Positions 1-8,997 of a stretch of 64,000 nt of DNA are shown here, piece after piece; the stretch's first letter is position 1, and every line of letters starts with the position of its first letter. The notes beneath the pieces are model-generated. The model saw nothing but the letters and a program-made list of their open reading frames with translations, did no database searches and had not been told where the DNA came from. The DNA is from Acidobacteriota bacterium (GTDB lineage Bacteria > Acidobacteriota > Blastocatellia > HR10). The stretch covers positions 62,001 through 126,000 of the forward strand of contig JAUQQC010000005.1 in assembly GCA_030550025.1 (NCBI GenBank), read 5' to 3'. A program made the position numbers and the translations under genes.

Positions 1-45
1 GAACGCGACCGTTTCCCGAACGCGTTCGTACAAGGACTTCGTCAT
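1..45 (-). CDS. 5' end of a gene, possibly purine-nucleoside phosphorylase
   Basis: Only the first 15 codons (MTKSLYERVRETVAF) lie in the window; the rest runs off the left edge. An AAGGGGG Shine-Dalgarno sequence sits just upstream of the ATG. The gene follows a nucleoside transporter and a pyrimidine-nucleoside phosphorylase on the same strand. A short amphipathic helix of this kind is a common start for purine-nucleoside phosphorylases, which would complete a nucleoside salvage operon. Existence of the gene is well supported. The product name is inferred from context and a very short peptide. Confidence 0.4.
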   Translation of the reverse strand, partial: MTKSLYERVRETVAF

Positions 46-92
46 CTCATCCCCCTTTCGCCGCTCATGCTAGACCGAAGCCGCTTCGGCGG

Positions 93-1547
93 TCAACTGA
101 TCAGCCCAGCGATCGTCCCGGTTAAGCACGTCGTCAGGAATCCGCCGATCATCGCCCGCAACCCCAATTCCGCGAGATCGCCCCGCCGATTGGGTGCGAT
201 CCCTCCGATCCCGCCGATCTGAATGCCGATGGAGGCGAAGTTGGCGAATCCACAGAGCGCGTAGGTGGCGATCATCACCGAGCGCGGATGCAGCTCCGAC
301 TGCACGCGCGCCAGCTCCGCATAGGCGACGAATTCGTTGAGAATGAGCTTTTGCCCGAGCAGATTCCCCACCTCGGTGATGTCCGCCGTCGGCACGCCCA
401 TGAGGAAAGCCAATGGCGCGAAGAGCCGACCGAGGATCCACTGCAGGTTCGGCGGGATGAAGCTCACACGCGCGTGCAGGAAGCCGAGGATCGCATTCAC
501 CAAGGCGATCAGGGCGATGAAGGCGATGAGCATGGCCGCGACATTGATGGCCAAACGCGCCCCATCGCTCGCTCCGCGCGCGGCCGCTTCGATCACATTC
601 CGATCCTCGGTCTTCACCTCGATCCTCACCACGCCGCGCGTGAGCGGCTCCTCCTTCTCCGGGATCAAGATCTTCGCCATCATGATGGCGCCGGGCGCCG
701 CCATGACGCTCCCCGTCAACAGGTACACGGGATTGATCCCCATGCCGATGTAAGCAGCCATGACGCCCCCGGCGATCGTCGCCATGCCACCGAGCATCAG
801 ACAGAGCAATTCCGAACGCGTCATCGAGGGCACGTACGGGGCGATGATCAATGGCGCCTCCGTCTGCCCCATGAAGACATTGGCCGCCGCAGCTAAGCTC
901 TCGGCCCCGCTCACCTTCATCGTCCACGCCATGAACTTCGCCATGGCGAGCACAATCCGCTGCATGATGCCGAGATAATAGAGGATCGAGAAGAACGACG
1001 AGACGAAGATGATCGTCGGCAACACGCGAAAGGCGAAGATGACGCCCAGACGCTCTCCGGCCAGCGGTCCGAAGACGAACGCAGCGCCTTCGACGGAGAA
1101 GGCCAAGAGCCGGCGGATCAGCTCGCCGAGCTGATCGAAGAACCATCGTCCCGGGATAGTTCGCAGAATGAGCAGCGCCAGGGCGATCTGCAACCCCACA
1201 CCCCAGAAGAGGACGCGCAGGCTCACCTCGCGCGGGCTGTTCGAGAGGAGGAACGCGATCCCCAAGATGACGAGGACGCCCACAAGCCCAACCAACCGCG
1301 TCCTCCAAGGGACGGCGGCCGCGCGCGCGCGATCGCGCATGTCGAGCGATGGTCGCTCATCCCCTTGAATCGCCCCAGCGAGTGCGTGTTCATGCGCCGT
1401 CGGCGCCGAAGGGGCGGATGCCCTGGGCAAAGCTGCGAGCGCGCGCACCTTCTCCCCTTCGATGGCGAGGGAGAGGATTCCCGCTCCCGCGAGCAACGCG
1501 CCCAGGACGAGTCCAACTTTGCATCGAAAGGCTCGATCCGTCTTCAT
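93..1547 (-). CDS. NupC-type concentrative nucleoside transporter
   Basis: Inner-membrane Na+- or H+-coupled nucleoside importer of the CNT family. The 484-residue product starts with an N-terminal hydrophobic segment, then a linker, then the conserved CNT core: LGVIFAFRVLPTIIFVSSFF, the FMGQTEAPLII substrate-binding stretch, and GGVMAAYIGMGI, followed by several more helices ending in a C-terminal Gly-rich region. It is longer than the roughly 400 residues of E. coli NupC because of the N-terminal extension (residues 1-90), as in eukaryote-like CNTs. AGGAGG lies just upstream of the start. It sits between a pyrimidine phosphorylase gene and a probable purine phosphorylase gene, so uptake and phosphorolysis of nucleosides are likely coupled in one operon. 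Substrate range and coupling ion cannot be read from the sequence. Confidence 0.9.
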   Translation of the reverse strand: MKTDRAFRCKVGLVLGALLAGAGILSLAIEGEKVRALAALPRASAPSAPTAHEHALAGAIQGDERPSLDMRDRARAAAVPWRTRLVGLVGVLVILGIAFLLSNSPREVSLRVLFWGVGLQIALALLILRTIPGRWFFDQLGELIRRLLAFSVEGAAFVFGPLAGERLGVIFAFRVLPTIIFVSSFFSILYYLGIMQRIVLAMAKFMAWTMKVSGAESLAAAANVFMGQTEAPLIIAPYVPSMTRSELLCLMLGGMATIAGGVMAAYIGMGINPVYLLTGSVMAAPGAIMMAKILIPEKEEPLTRGVVRIEVKTEDRNVIEAAARGASDGARLAINVAAMLIAFIALIALVNAILGFLHARVSFIPPNLQWILGRLFAPLAFLMGVPTADITEVGNLLGQKLILNEFVAYAELARVQSELHPRSVMIATYALCGFANFASIGIQIGGIGGIAPNRRGDLAELGLRAMIGGFLTTCLTGTIAGLIS

Positions 1548-1602
1548 CCCCCCTCCTGAGCTCGTGAAGGTTTCGGGCGGAAGGCCCGACGCTGTCGGAC
1601 GC

Positions 1603-2904
1603 TCACACGATGGCTCTGATCAAGGGATCGGGCGGCGGCGCCGTAGCGCCGATGACGAACGCCGCACGGACTTGCTCCAAGGCGCGCGGGAGCCGTTTGT
1701 CGTCGTTGTAATAAAGCGTGCAGAGCGCTTCCCCACGCGTGACGGGCTCGCCCACCTTCTTGTGGACGATGAGGCCGACGGCATGGTCAATAGGTGCGTG
1801 AAGCTGCTCACGCCCGGCGCCGAGCAGCATGGACGCTGTGCCCAGCCGCTCAGCATGAGCTTCGACCACCACGCCTTCGGCTTCCGCGCGATAGTCGAAG
1901 CGGAATCGCGCCTGCGGCAAGCGCGCGTAATCGTCCACGACGCGCGGATCGCCGCCTTGGGCCTCGATGATCTCCCGGAACTTCTCCAGTGCAGCTCCGC
2001 TCTGCAAGATGCGCTCGGCCATATGCCGGGCTTCGGCGAGATCCGCCGCGCGATCGCCCAGAAGCAGCATGTGCGCGGCCAGCTCCAGCGACAGCGCGCG
2101 CAGATCGTCCGGGCCCCGCCCCTTCAACGTCTCCATGCTCTCGATCACCTCCAAGGCATTGCCGATGGCGCGCCCAAGCGGCTGATTCATGTCCGTCAAC
2201 AGTGCCCGCACGCGCTTGCCCATACGTCGTCCGACGTCCACCAAGCGTTCGGCCAGATCGCGCGCCTCCGCCTCGCTCTTCATGAAGGCGCCCTTTCCCA
2301 CCTTGACATCGAGCACCAGTGCGTCAATCCCCTCGGCCACCTTCTTGCTCATGATGCTCGCCACAATAAGCGGCACGCACTCCACCGTCGCCGTGACATC
2401 GCGCAAGGCATAGAGCTTGCGATCGGCCGGGACGATCTCCTCCGTCTGTCCCACGAGCGCGGCGCCGACGCGTTCGACCAATCGGCGGATCCTCTCCAAA
2501 GGAAGCTGCACGCGAAAGCCCGGGATGGATTCCAGCTTATCGAGCGTCCCCCCCGTGTGCGCCAGACCGCGACCGGAGATCATCGGCACGCGCACGCCCG
2601 CGGCCGCGGCAATCGGGGCCAAGACGAGCGACGTCTTATCGCCCACGCCCCCGGTGCTGTGTTTGTCCACCTTCGCCTCCGGCAGGTGCCCGAACTCCAA
2701 TGTGCGCCCCGATCGCACCATCTCTTCAGTTAAGACGAGCGTCTCCTCCACCGTCATCCCCCGCCACATCGTCGCCATCAAAAAGGCGGCCATCTGATAG
2801 TCGGGGATCTCCCCTCGCGTATAGCCGCGAATGAGGAAGGCAATCTCTTCAGGCGTGAGCGCCCGTCCGTCTCGCTTCTTTCGAATTAGATCGACGACGC
2901 GCAT
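1603..2904 (-). CDS. pyrimidine-nucleoside (thymidine) phosphorylase
   Basis: Cytoplasmic enzyme that splits thymidine or uridine with phosphate into base and (deoxy)ribose 1-phosphate. The family signature VDKHSTGGVGDKTSL is present, followed by MISGRGLAHTGGTLDKLESI and the phosphate/base-binding stretch SIMSKKVAEG. The C-terminal PYNP domain is complete. The ORF track begins 23 codons further upstream, but that extension runs into ispF. The ATG at 2904 (MRVVDLIRKKRDG) matches the usual family N terminus and has a GGAG five bases upstream. The protein is 433 residues, a normal length. DeoA and Pdp cannot be separated reliably by eye, so no symbol is given. It shares the strand and probable transcript with ispF upstream and the transporter downstream. 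Confidence 0.93.
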   Translation of the reverse strand: MRVVDLIRKKRDGRALTPEEIAFLIRGYTRGEIPDYQMAAFLMATMWRGMTVEETLVLTEEMVRSGRTLEFGHLPEAKVDKHSTGGVGDKTSLVLAPIAAAAGVRVPMISGRGLAHTGGTLDKLESIPGFRVQLPLERIRRLVERVGAALVGQTEEIVPADRKLYALRDVTATVECVPLIVASIMSKKVAEGIDALVLDVKVGKGAFMKSEAEARDLAERLVDVGRRMGKRVRALLTDMNQPLGRAIGNALEVIESMETLKGRGPDDLRALSLELAAHMLLLGDRAADLAEARHMAERILQSGAALEKFREIIEAQGGDPRVVDDYARLPQARFRFDYRAEAEGVVVEAHAERLGTASMLLGAGREQLHAPIDHAVGLIVHKKVGEPVTRGEALCTLYYNDDKRLPRALEQVRAAFVIGATAPPPDPLIRAIV

Positions 2905-2945
2905 GTCCGCTCCATCGGACCCTTCGTCCGGCCGGCGAGGCTCGC

Positions 2946-3431
2946 TCACCTTTCCGATCGCCGCAGTAGGCACACGGCATACGCCGCGATGGCCTCCCCG
3001 CGACCAATGGCCCCGACGCCTTCGTTTGTCTTCGCCTTGACGTTGACCCGATCCGGTGAGACTCGAAGTAACTCCGCCACCCGATCCCGCATGGCCTCCA
3101 GCATGGGCGACAGCCGCGGTGCTTCGGCCAAGATCGTCACATCCACGTTCTCGATCTCGAACCCGCGCCGCGTGATCTCCGCAAGCACGGCCTCCAAAAG
3201 CTGTGCGCTGGAGATGCCGGCATACCGCGGATCCGTATCCGGGAAATGCCGCCCCAAATCCCCGAGGGCTGCAGCTCCCAAAAGCGCATCGCAGATACTA
3301 TGAAGGACGACATCGGCATCCGAGTGTCCCGCCAATCCCTCGGGGAAGGGGATCTCGATCCCTCCCAGCACGAGTCGCCGTCCCTCGACCAGGCGATGGA
3401 GATCATACCCGAATCCGACCCGCCCGTTCAC
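2946..3431 (-). CDS. ispF: 2-C-methyl-D-erythritol 2,4-cyclodiphosphate synthase
   Basis: Fifth enzyme of the MEP isoprenoid pathway. It cyclises CDP-methylerythritol 2-phosphate to MEcPP with release of CMP and acts as a zinc-dependent trimer. At 161 residues it is full length. The metal ligands are visible in GFGYDLHRL (Asp and His) and in the GHSDADVVLHSICDALLGAA signature; the CMP-binding NVKAKTNEGVGAIGRGE stretch closes the protein. Its ATG overlaps the ispD stop by four bases, so the two genes are translationally coupled, as in many bacteria with adjacent or fused IspDF. Confidence 0.97.
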   Translation of the reverse strand: MNGRVGFGYDLHRLVEGRRLVLGGIEIPFPEGLAGHSDADVVLHSICDALLGAAALGDLGRHFPDTDPRYAGISSAQLLEAVLAEITRRGFEIENVDVTILAEAPRLSPMLEAMRDRVAELLRVSPDRVNVKAKTNEGVGAIGRGEAIAAYAVCLLRRSER

Positions 3432-4150
3432 TTCCCCTCCTCCACGCGCACGAGCGCTTCAGCCAGAAGCAGATCCTCGGGCCACGTGATCTTCACGTTG
3501 CGGACCGATCCCTGGACAATGACGACTGGCCATCCGCAGCGCTCGACGAGCGCCGCATCATCGGTCGCCGTGACTCCTTCGCGCAAGGCCCGCTCATATG
3601 CCTCGAAGAGGATCGCGGCCCGAAACGCCTGCGGGGTCTGCGCCAGATAGAGGCGGCGGCGCTCCAACGTACCGATGACGCGTTCATCTTCGACTTCTTT
3701 GACCGTCTCCGCGATGGGGAGAGCCAAAAGCGCAGCGCCCACTGCGCGCGCCCGCTCGATGACGCACGCGATCTGCTCGGGCGTGACGAAGGGGCGAACG
3801 CCATCGTGAACGAGGAGAATGTCCGCGGCCTCTGGCGAGATCGTCTGCAGAGCGCGCGCGACCGAATGCAAGCGTTCTGGCCCGCCCGCGATCACGGCCG
3901 CGAGCTTCGTCACCGGCACGGCCGCGAACATTGCCTCGGCGCGCGCCCGCAGGTCCTCCGGCACGACGACCACCAGGCGATGCACCTCCGAACACGCTTC
4001 AAACGGACGCAACGTGCGGAGGATGATCGGCTCTCCCGCCAGCGAGAGGAACGCCTTCGGGACATCCGCGCCGATTCTCTTCCCTCGTCCGGCCGCGACA
4101 ATAATGGCGACGTTCGTCTCGCTCACCCCTGTCCAGGCCTTCCCCGCCAA
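3428..4150 (-). CDS. ispD: 2-C-methyl-D-erythritol 4-phosphate cytidylyltransferase
   Basis: Third enzyme of the MEP pathway; transfers CMP from CTP to methylerythritol 4-phosphate. The nucleotide-binding AIIVAAGRGKRIGADVPKAF loop is near the N terminus, and LVHDGVRPFV and the TDDAALVER stretch are present. The length of 240 residues is usual. The track start is a TTG. A GTG eight codons downstream (4126) would give an N terminus closer to the family norm, and I cannot decide between them. The next gene, ispF, overlaps its end by four bases, and the upstream PIN/TRAM gene ends five bases away. Confidence 0.95.
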   Translation of the reverse strand: MAGKAWTGVSETNVAIIVAAGRGKRIGADVPKAFLSLAGEPIILRTLRPFEACSEVHRLVVVVPEDLRARAEAMFAAVPVTKLAAVIAGGPERLHSVARALQTISPEAADILLVHDGVRPFVTPEQIACVIERARAVGAALLALPIAETVKEVEDERVIGTLERRRLYLAQTPQAFRAAILFEAYERALREGVTATDDAALVERCGWPVVIVQGSVRNVKITWPEDLLLAEALVRVEEGK

Positions 4151-4154
4151 GCGT

Positions 4155-5198
4155 TCATGAGTCCTCCACCGCCTGCGATGACCGCGAGCCGCGCGTCGAA
4201 CGCGTGTCCTCGATGTAGCGCCCGAAGATCATCTTCCCCGCCGTCGTCTGCAAGACGCTGGTCACCGTCGCCTCGATGGTCTTGCCGATCATCTTCCGCG
4301 CGTTGTCCACGACGACCATCGTCCCATCGTCCAGATAGGCGACCCCTTGATTGGCCTCCTTCCCTTCCTTGAGGATGAAGACGCGCATCGTCTCACCCGG
4401 CAAGACCACCGGCTTCAGCGCGTTGGCCAACTCATTGATGTTCAAGACCTCGACGCCTCGCAGCTGCGCCACTTTGTTGAGATTGAAATCGTTGGTCACG
4501 ATCTTCGCGTCCAATTGCTTGGCCAACTCGATGAGCTTTTGATCCACGTCCCGCAGCTCGGGGAAGTCAACCTCGGAGAATTGGACCGTGACGCCATGCT
4601 TAGTCTGCAGCTTCTGCAAGATGTCCAACCCGCGCCGACCGCGATTTCGCTTATGCGCATCCGGAGAATCGGCGATCTGCTGCAGCTCCCGGAGGATGAA
4701 GTTCGGGATCACGAGCACGCCTTCGAGGAATCCCGTCTCCACGATGTCCGCAATGCGCCCATCAATGATGACGCTCGTATCGAGGATCTTCACGTTCCGC
4801 TGACTGCGCTCGCGCAAGAACCCGCCGAGGGCCGACAGGTCGAGGAACTCCCCCTTCGCGGCACCAACCATCAGGCCCACATAGGCCATCAGCAAAAGCA
4901 GCGCCAGCGTCACATAAGCTCGCACGTCTGAGGGAAGTGCCCCTTGCACCGTGATGAGAAAGCCGATGAGCGTCGCGCCGATGATGCCGAGGATAGACCC
5001 CATGGCCGCCCCGATGAGCGTCTTCAGCGACGCCCGACGCACGCGCGTTTCGAAGAAGATGATCGCCAAAGCCAACGCCGTGGCCGCCATCACCGAGAGA
5101 CGCACATCATGAGCGATAGGGCGGAGAAAATACCCCGCGATGATCAAGATGCCTACGAAAACGATCCGAATGAGCAGAACATCCCAATTCACTCGCAT
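4155..5198 (-). CDS. membrane PIN/TRAM-domain protein (YacL type)
   Basis: A 347-residue protein with four predicted membrane helices (about residues 8-115), a PIN domain starting at NVKILDTSVIIDGRIADI, with acidic residues later in VTNDFNLNKVA, and a C-terminal TRAM RNA-binding domain (GETMRVFILKEGKEANQG to the end). PIN domains are Mg2+-dependent RNases, and TRAM usually binds RNA. The family is widespread next to radA and ispD, exactly the order seen here. The substrate of the family is not settled, so an RNase role is inference from the domains. AAGGAG lies five bases before the ATG. Confidence 0.9.
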   Translation of the reverse strand: MRVNWDVLLIRIVFVGILIIAGYFLRPIAHDVRLSVMAATALALAIIFFETRVRRASLKTLIGAAMGSILGIIGATLIGFLITVQGALPSDVRAYVTLALLLLMAYVGLMVGAAKGEFLDLSALGGFLRERSQRNVKILDTSVIIDGRIADIVETGFLEGVLVIPNFILRELQQIADSPDAHKRNRGRRGLDILQKLQTKHGVTVQFSEVDFPELRDVDQKLIELAKQLDAKIVTNDFNLNKVAQLRGVEVLNINELANALKPVVLPGETMRVFILKEGKEANQGVAYLDDGTMVVVDNARKMIGKTIEATVTSVLQTTAGKMIFGRYIEDTRSTRGSRSSQAVEDS

Positions 5199-5280
5199 GA
5201 TCGCTCCTTCCGATCGCCGCCCGTTGCGCGCGGCGATCTGGTACGAGAATTACAATAGCGAACGCTCGACGATCCCCCGT

Positions 5281-6651
5281 TCACTCCGACAGCAGGAGGT
5301 CGAGGACTTCGAAGATCGAGCGCACGCCGATGACTTCCAGCGTCTCCGACGCCTCCACGCTCCGGCGATTGTTCTCCGGCAGGACGAGGTGTCGGAAGCC
5401 CATCTGCGCGGCCTCTCTCGCGCGCGCGGCGGCCGCCGAGACGGCCCGCACCTCTCCGGCTAATCCGACCTCTCCGAAGACGACCGTCTGTGGGTCGAAC
5501 GCCACATTTCGAAAGCTGGAGGCGACGGCCGCGACAATGGCCAGATCCACGGCCGGCTCATCCACACTGATCCCCCCGGCGACGTTGACGAAGACATCGC
5601 ACCCGGCCAATTGCAATCCCGCCCGTCGCTCCAGCACGGCCAAAAGCAGGGCCACCCGATAGGGATCCACGCCGCGCGTCATCCGCCGCCCCACGCCGTA
5701 GCCGCTCGATCCGACCAGCGCCTGCAGCTCGATCAAGATCGGGCGCGTCCCTTCCAGGCACGCGGAGACGACTGATCCCGAGACGCCCAACGGACGCTCG
5801 CTCAGGAACATCGCCGAAGGATTCGGCACGGGGATCAATCCCCGCGACGTCATCTCGAAGACCCCCACTTCGTTGGTCGCCCCGTAGCGATTCTTCACGG
5901 CGCGGATCACGCGATGGTTTTGATGTCGTTCGCCTTCGAAATAGAGGACCGTGTCCACGATGTGCTCGAGCGCTTTTGGCCCGGCGATCATCCCCTCCTT
6001 GGTCACGTGCCCGATCAAGAAGATGGGGATCTCATGGCTTTTGGCGAGCATGAGGAAACGAGTCGCCGCCTCGCGCACCTGCGTGAGACTACCCGGCACC
6101 GACTCGAACGCCTCGGAGAAGATCGTTTGGATGGAGTCAATGACGACGGCCGAGGGGCGCAGCGTCTCAATGGCGTCGCACACGGACTCCAACTGCGTCT
6201 CCGTCAAGACATAGAGCGCCCGCGCCTGCAGGCCCAGACGTTCCCCCCGCATCTTGATCTGCCGCTCCGATTCTTCGCCCGAGACATAGAGCACAGCCCC
6301 ATATCGGCGGGTCAATTGATCGGCGACCTGCAGCAGTAGGGTGCTCTTGCCGATCCCCGGATCGCCGCCGACGAGCACGACACTTCCCGGAACGATCCCC
6401 CCCCCTAAGACGCGATCGAATTCGGGAAGACCGCTCGTCCAGCGAACGTCTGCGTGAGGTTCGATCTCCGCATAAGACTTCGGAGCCGCGCGACCCATGT
6501 ACCCGAGGCGGCGCCGTTCGCTCTCGGGCGAAGGCGCTCTCTCCTCAACGAGCGAATTCCACTCTCCGCAGGCTGGACACTTCCCCAACCACTTGGGCGA
6601 TTGATACCCGCATTGCTGGCAAATATAGACGGTCTTTTGGCCCCTCGCCAC
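5281..6651 (-). CDS. radA: DNA repair protein RadA (Sms)
   Basis: RecA-like branch-migration ATPase of recombinational repair. It has an N-terminal C4 zinc finger (CQQCGYQSPKWLGKCPACG), a Walker A motif GGDPGIGKST, the RadA-specific KNRYGATNEVGVFEM motif, and a C-terminal Lon-protease-like P5 domain (GVGRRMTRGVDPYRVALLLA to LVLPENNRR). The track start at 6702 is a TTG whose extension overlaps the divergent ribD start and its promoter. I prefer the GTG at 6651 (VARGQKTVYICQQCG), which matches family N termini, although its Shine-Dalgarno sequence is weak. It is the first gene of the run toward ispD and ispF. Confidence 0.95.
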   Translation of the reverse strand: MARGQKTVYICQQCGYQSPKWLGKCPACGEWNSLVEERAPSPESERRRLGYMGRAAPKSYAEIEPHADVRWTSGLPEFDRVLGGGIVPGSVVLVGGDPGIGKSTLLLQVADQLTRRYGAVLYVSGEESERQIKMRGERLGLQARALYVLTETQLESVCDAIETLRPSAVVIDSIQTIFSEAFESVPGSLTQVREAATRFLMLAKSHEIPIFLIGHVTKEGMIAGPKALEHIVDTVLYFEGERHQNHRVIRAVKNRYGATNEVGVFEMTSRGLIPVPNPSAMFLSERPLGVSGSVVSACLEGTRPILIELQALVGSSGYGVGRRMTRGVDPYRVALLLAVLERRAGLQLAGCDVFVNVAGGISVDEPAVDLAIVAAVASSFRNVAFDPQTVVFGEVGLAGEVRAVSAAAARAREAAQMGFRHLVLPENNRRSVEASETLEVIGVRSIFEVLDLLLSE

Positions 6652-6685
6652 GTTCCGTCCGTTGCTCCTTTCGATCTCGGATCGG

Positions 6686-6691
6686 TATAAT
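6686..6691 (+). promoter_or_regulatory. -10 box (TATAAT) upstream of ribD
   Basis: A perfect TATAAT lies only ten bases before the ribD ATG at 6702. A start of transcription about seven bases downstream would leave a leader of only a few bases, so ribD may be translated from an almost leaderless mRNA. No convincing -35 element is visible. Confidence 0.45.
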
Positions 6692-6701
6692 TGTGACCGC
6701 A

Positions 6702-7874
6702 ATGCCGGTGAGTGTCAATCACATCGGTCTCTGGCGCGCCAATCTCGCTCATGGCTCCCTCTCCTTGACGGCGTCAGCGCCCACAGACGAAGACTACGTG
6801 CGCTTAGCCCTGGAACTGGCCGCCTCGGCCAAGGGGGAAGTCAGCCCAAATCCCTTGGTCGGCGCCCTCGTCGTCAAAGATGGACGCATCGTCGGTCGCG
6901 GCGTCCATCGTTACGCCGAAGTGAAGCACGCCGAAGTCCTCGCTCTGGAAGAGGCCGGAGAGCTGGCGCGCGGGGCGACGCTCTACACGAATCTGGAACC
7001 CTGCTGTCACCATGGCCGGACGCCGCCTTGCACCGACGCCATCATCCGCGCTGGCATCGCGCGCGTCGTCGCCTCCATGGTGGATCCGAACCCACAGGTG
7101 TGCGGACGCGGCTTCGAGGCGTTGCGCCGTGCAGGCATTCGCGTGGACGTCGGCATCGCCGAAGCTGAAGCGCAGCGGTTGAACGAGAAGTTCGTCCGTT
7201 ATATCACCTCGGGACGCCCCTTCGTGCATGTGAAGATCGCCATGAGCCTCGATGGTCGGATCGCGACGGCGACTGGCCATTCCCGGTGGATCACGAGCGA
7301 CATCTCGCGCCAGGCCGTTCACGCTCTGCGCCACGAGTACGATGCACTCTTGGTCGGCATCGGGACCGTGCTCGCCGATGATCCGGAGTTGACCGATCGT
7401 TCGGCTCGCCCGCGCCATCGGCCGCTCGTTCGCGTCGTGCTGGATTCGCGCCTGCGCATCCCCCTTGCGTCGAAGCTCGTGCGCACGGCGCGACAGTGGC
7501 CCCTGTGGATCTTCACGACGGAGCAGTTCAGCGAGCGCGCGTACCGCCTCATCGAGTGCGGTGCTTCGGTGATCCCCGTCCCGGCTCGTGCCGGACGTGT
7601 GGATATATCGGCCGTCCTGGAGGAACTCGGCCGACGGGAGATCACGAGCCTTCTGGTCGAAGGAGGAGCGGAAATCCACGCCGCCTTCCTGCAACAGGGA
7701 TTCGCCGATAAGCTGACGCTCTTCATCGCGCCGAAGATCATCGGCGGACGGCGCGCTATTCCGGCCGTCGGTGGCGAAGACATTCCGACGCTCGATCGCG
7801 CGCTCTCGGTCCAGATCGTCAACGTCGCGCGCTCGGGCGACGACGTGGAGATCACTGCCTATCCCACTGCCTGA
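6702..7874 (+). CDS. ribD: bifunctional riboflavin deaminase/reductase RibD
   Basis: Two steps of riboflavin synthesis: deamination of the pyrimidinone and NADPH-dependent reduction of the ribosyl side chain. The N-terminal deaminase domain shows the zinc motif KHAEV (HAE) and NLEPCCHHGRTPPCTDAII (PCxxxxxxPPC). The reductase domain begins at RPFVHVKIAMSLDGRIAT and ends with LLVEGGAEIHAAFL and the GDDVEI region. The track start is a GTG at 6693. The ATG at 6702 is preferred because a TATAAT box lies at 6686-6691. About 25 residues before the conserved DEDYVRLALELA are not typical. The next gene, rsmA, follows after 24 bases. No other rib gene is nearby. Confidence 0.93.
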   Translation: MPVSVNHIGLWRANLAHGSLSLTASAPTDEDYVRLALELAASAKGEVSPNPLVGALVVKDGRIVGRGVHRYAEVKHAEVLALEEAGELARGATLYTNLEPCCHHGRTPPCTDAIIRAGIARVVASMVDPNPQVCGRGFEALRRAGIRVDVGIAEAEAQRLNEKFVRYITSGRPFVHVKIAMSLDGRIATATGHSRWITSDISRQAVHALRHEYDALLVGIGTVLADDPELTDRSARPRHRPLVRVVLDSRLRIPLASKLVRTARQWPLWIFTTEQFSERAYRLIECGASVIPVPARAGRVDISAVLEELGRREITSLLVEGGAEIHAAFLQQGFADKLTLFIAPKIIGGRRAIPAVGGEDIPTLDRALSVQIVNVARSGDDVEITAYPTA

Positions 7875-7898
7875 TCCGCGCGCAAGGACGACCACGCG

Positions 7899-8750
7899 AT
7901 GCGCACTCGCAAACGTCTCGGACAACATTTCCTGGCCGATCCTCGCATCGCTCGTCGGATCGTAGAGGCCGCCGATCTGCGCCCTGAGGACATCGTCTTA
8001 GAGATCGGACCGGGACGCGGCGCCTTGACCCGTTTTTTGAGCGAACGCGCGGCCCGAGTCCTGGCCGTTGAGATTGATGAAGCGCTCGTTCGTCAGCTCG
8101 CCGGCCGATGGCCCGAAGGGAAAGTCACCCTCATTGCTGGAGACATCCTGAAGCTGAATCTCGCCGAGCTTCTGGAACGAGAAGGGATCAGCGCGCCCAT
8201 CCGCGTCTTCGGCAATCTCCCCTATCACATCGCAACGGCCATCCTCCGGCATTTGCTCCGCTTCCGCGCGTACCTGCACGATATGACCGTCATGCTGCAG
8301 CGCGAAGTCGCCGATCGCATCTTGAGCCTTCCCGGAAGCAAGTCCTATGGCTATCTCTCCATCCTCGTCCAGTACTATTGCGAAGGCCAACGCCTCTTCA
8401 CGCTCCCGCCGAGCGCCTTCCGACCGCCGCCGAAGGTCTTCTCGACGGTCGTCCATCTGCGCATGCGCGACCGCCCGGCCGTGGACGTCCTCAACGAGGG
8501 ATTCTTCTTCGAGTTGGTCAGCGCGCTCTTCGCCGAACGGCGCAAGACAATCCTGAACAACCTCAAGCGCGCCACCGCGCGACTGCGGGTGAACGATCTC
8601 GCGTCGGTCCTTCAGCGCGCCGGTCTCGACCCCCGACGCCGAGCGGAAACGCTCGCGTTGGAAGAGCTGGCCGAACTGACGAAGGTTCTCGTTCAGGCGC
8701 GCGCCTCTACTTCGGGAGATGACGCCGAGCTCGGAGAACCCACGATTTGA
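7899..8750 (+). CDS. rsmA: 16S rRNA dimethyladenosine transferase
   Basis: SAM-dependent enzyme (KsgA) that dimethylates two adjacent adenines near the 3' end of 16S rRNA during 30S maturation. RKRLGQHFL at the N terminus, the SAM-binding EIGPGRGALT, and the catalytic FGNLPYHIAT motif are all present. The C-terminal helical domain is complete, and 283 residues is a usual length. It follows ribD on the same strand and is followed by two tRNA genes. Confidence 0.96.
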   Translation: MRTRKRLGQHFLADPRIARRIVEAADLRPEDIVLEIGPGRGALTRFLSERAARVLAVEIDEALVRQLAGRWPEGKVTLIAGDILKLNLAELLEREGISAPIRVFGNLPYHIATAILRHLLRFRAYLHDMTVMLQREVADRILSLPGSKSYGYLSILVQYYCEGQRLFTLPPSAFRPPPKVFSTVVHLRMRDRPAVDVLNEGFFFELVSALFAERRKTILNNLKRATARLRVNDLASVLQRAGLDPRRRAETLALEELAELTKVLVQARASTSGDDAELGEPTI

Positions 8751-8789
8751 CAGCCCCGAGGTGATTCGCTAGAGTAGAGGCCTGACCAT

Positions 8790-8867
8790 CGGGGCGTGGC
8801 GCAGCCTGGCGAGCGCGCCTGCCTTGGGAGCAGGAGGTCGGCGGTTCAAATCCGCCCGCCCCGACCA
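8790..8867 (+). tRNA. tRNA-Pro (UGG)
   Basis: A full cloverleaf can be drawn. The acceptor stem CGGGGCG pairs with CGCCCCG, followed by discriminator A and an encoded CCA. The anticodon arm is CCTGC-CTTGGGA-GCAGG with anticodon TGG. The T arm is GGCGG-TTCAAAT-CCGCC. The first acceptor base is C, as is typical of bacterial proline tRNA. Confidence 0.96.
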
Positions 8868-8920
8868 AGCCCTTCACCCCCCTCGACAAGAGCAAAAGTG
8901 AGATGCTATCTTTGTGGTGC

Positions 8921-8997
8921 GCCCCGATAGCTCAACTGGAAAGAGCAACGGCCTTCTAAGCCGTAGGTTGTGGGTTCGAGTCCCGCTCGGGGCGCCA
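8921..8997 (+). tRNA. tRNA-Arg (UCU)
   Basis: The acceptor GCCCCGA pairs with TCGGGGC, followed by discriminator G and an encoded CCA. The anticodon arm ACGGC-CTTCTAA-GCCGT has anticodon TCT, reading AGA/AGG. The T arm contains GTTCGAGTC. It lies 53 bases after tRNA-Pro, probably on the same transcript. Confidence 0.96.

Noticed and set aside
70-1308. 412-residue minus-strand ORF
   Set aside because: It lies in another frame within the NupC-type transporter gene and its translation is Arg/Asp/His/Gly-rich with no domain.
1462-2733. 423-residue plus-strand ORF
   Set aside because: Antisense to the pyrimidine-nucleoside phosphorylase gene; no Shine-Dalgarno sequence and composition typical of a GC-rich shadow.
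6804-7928. 374-residue minus-strand ORF
   Set aside because: Fully antisense to ribD, which has all its catalytic motifs.
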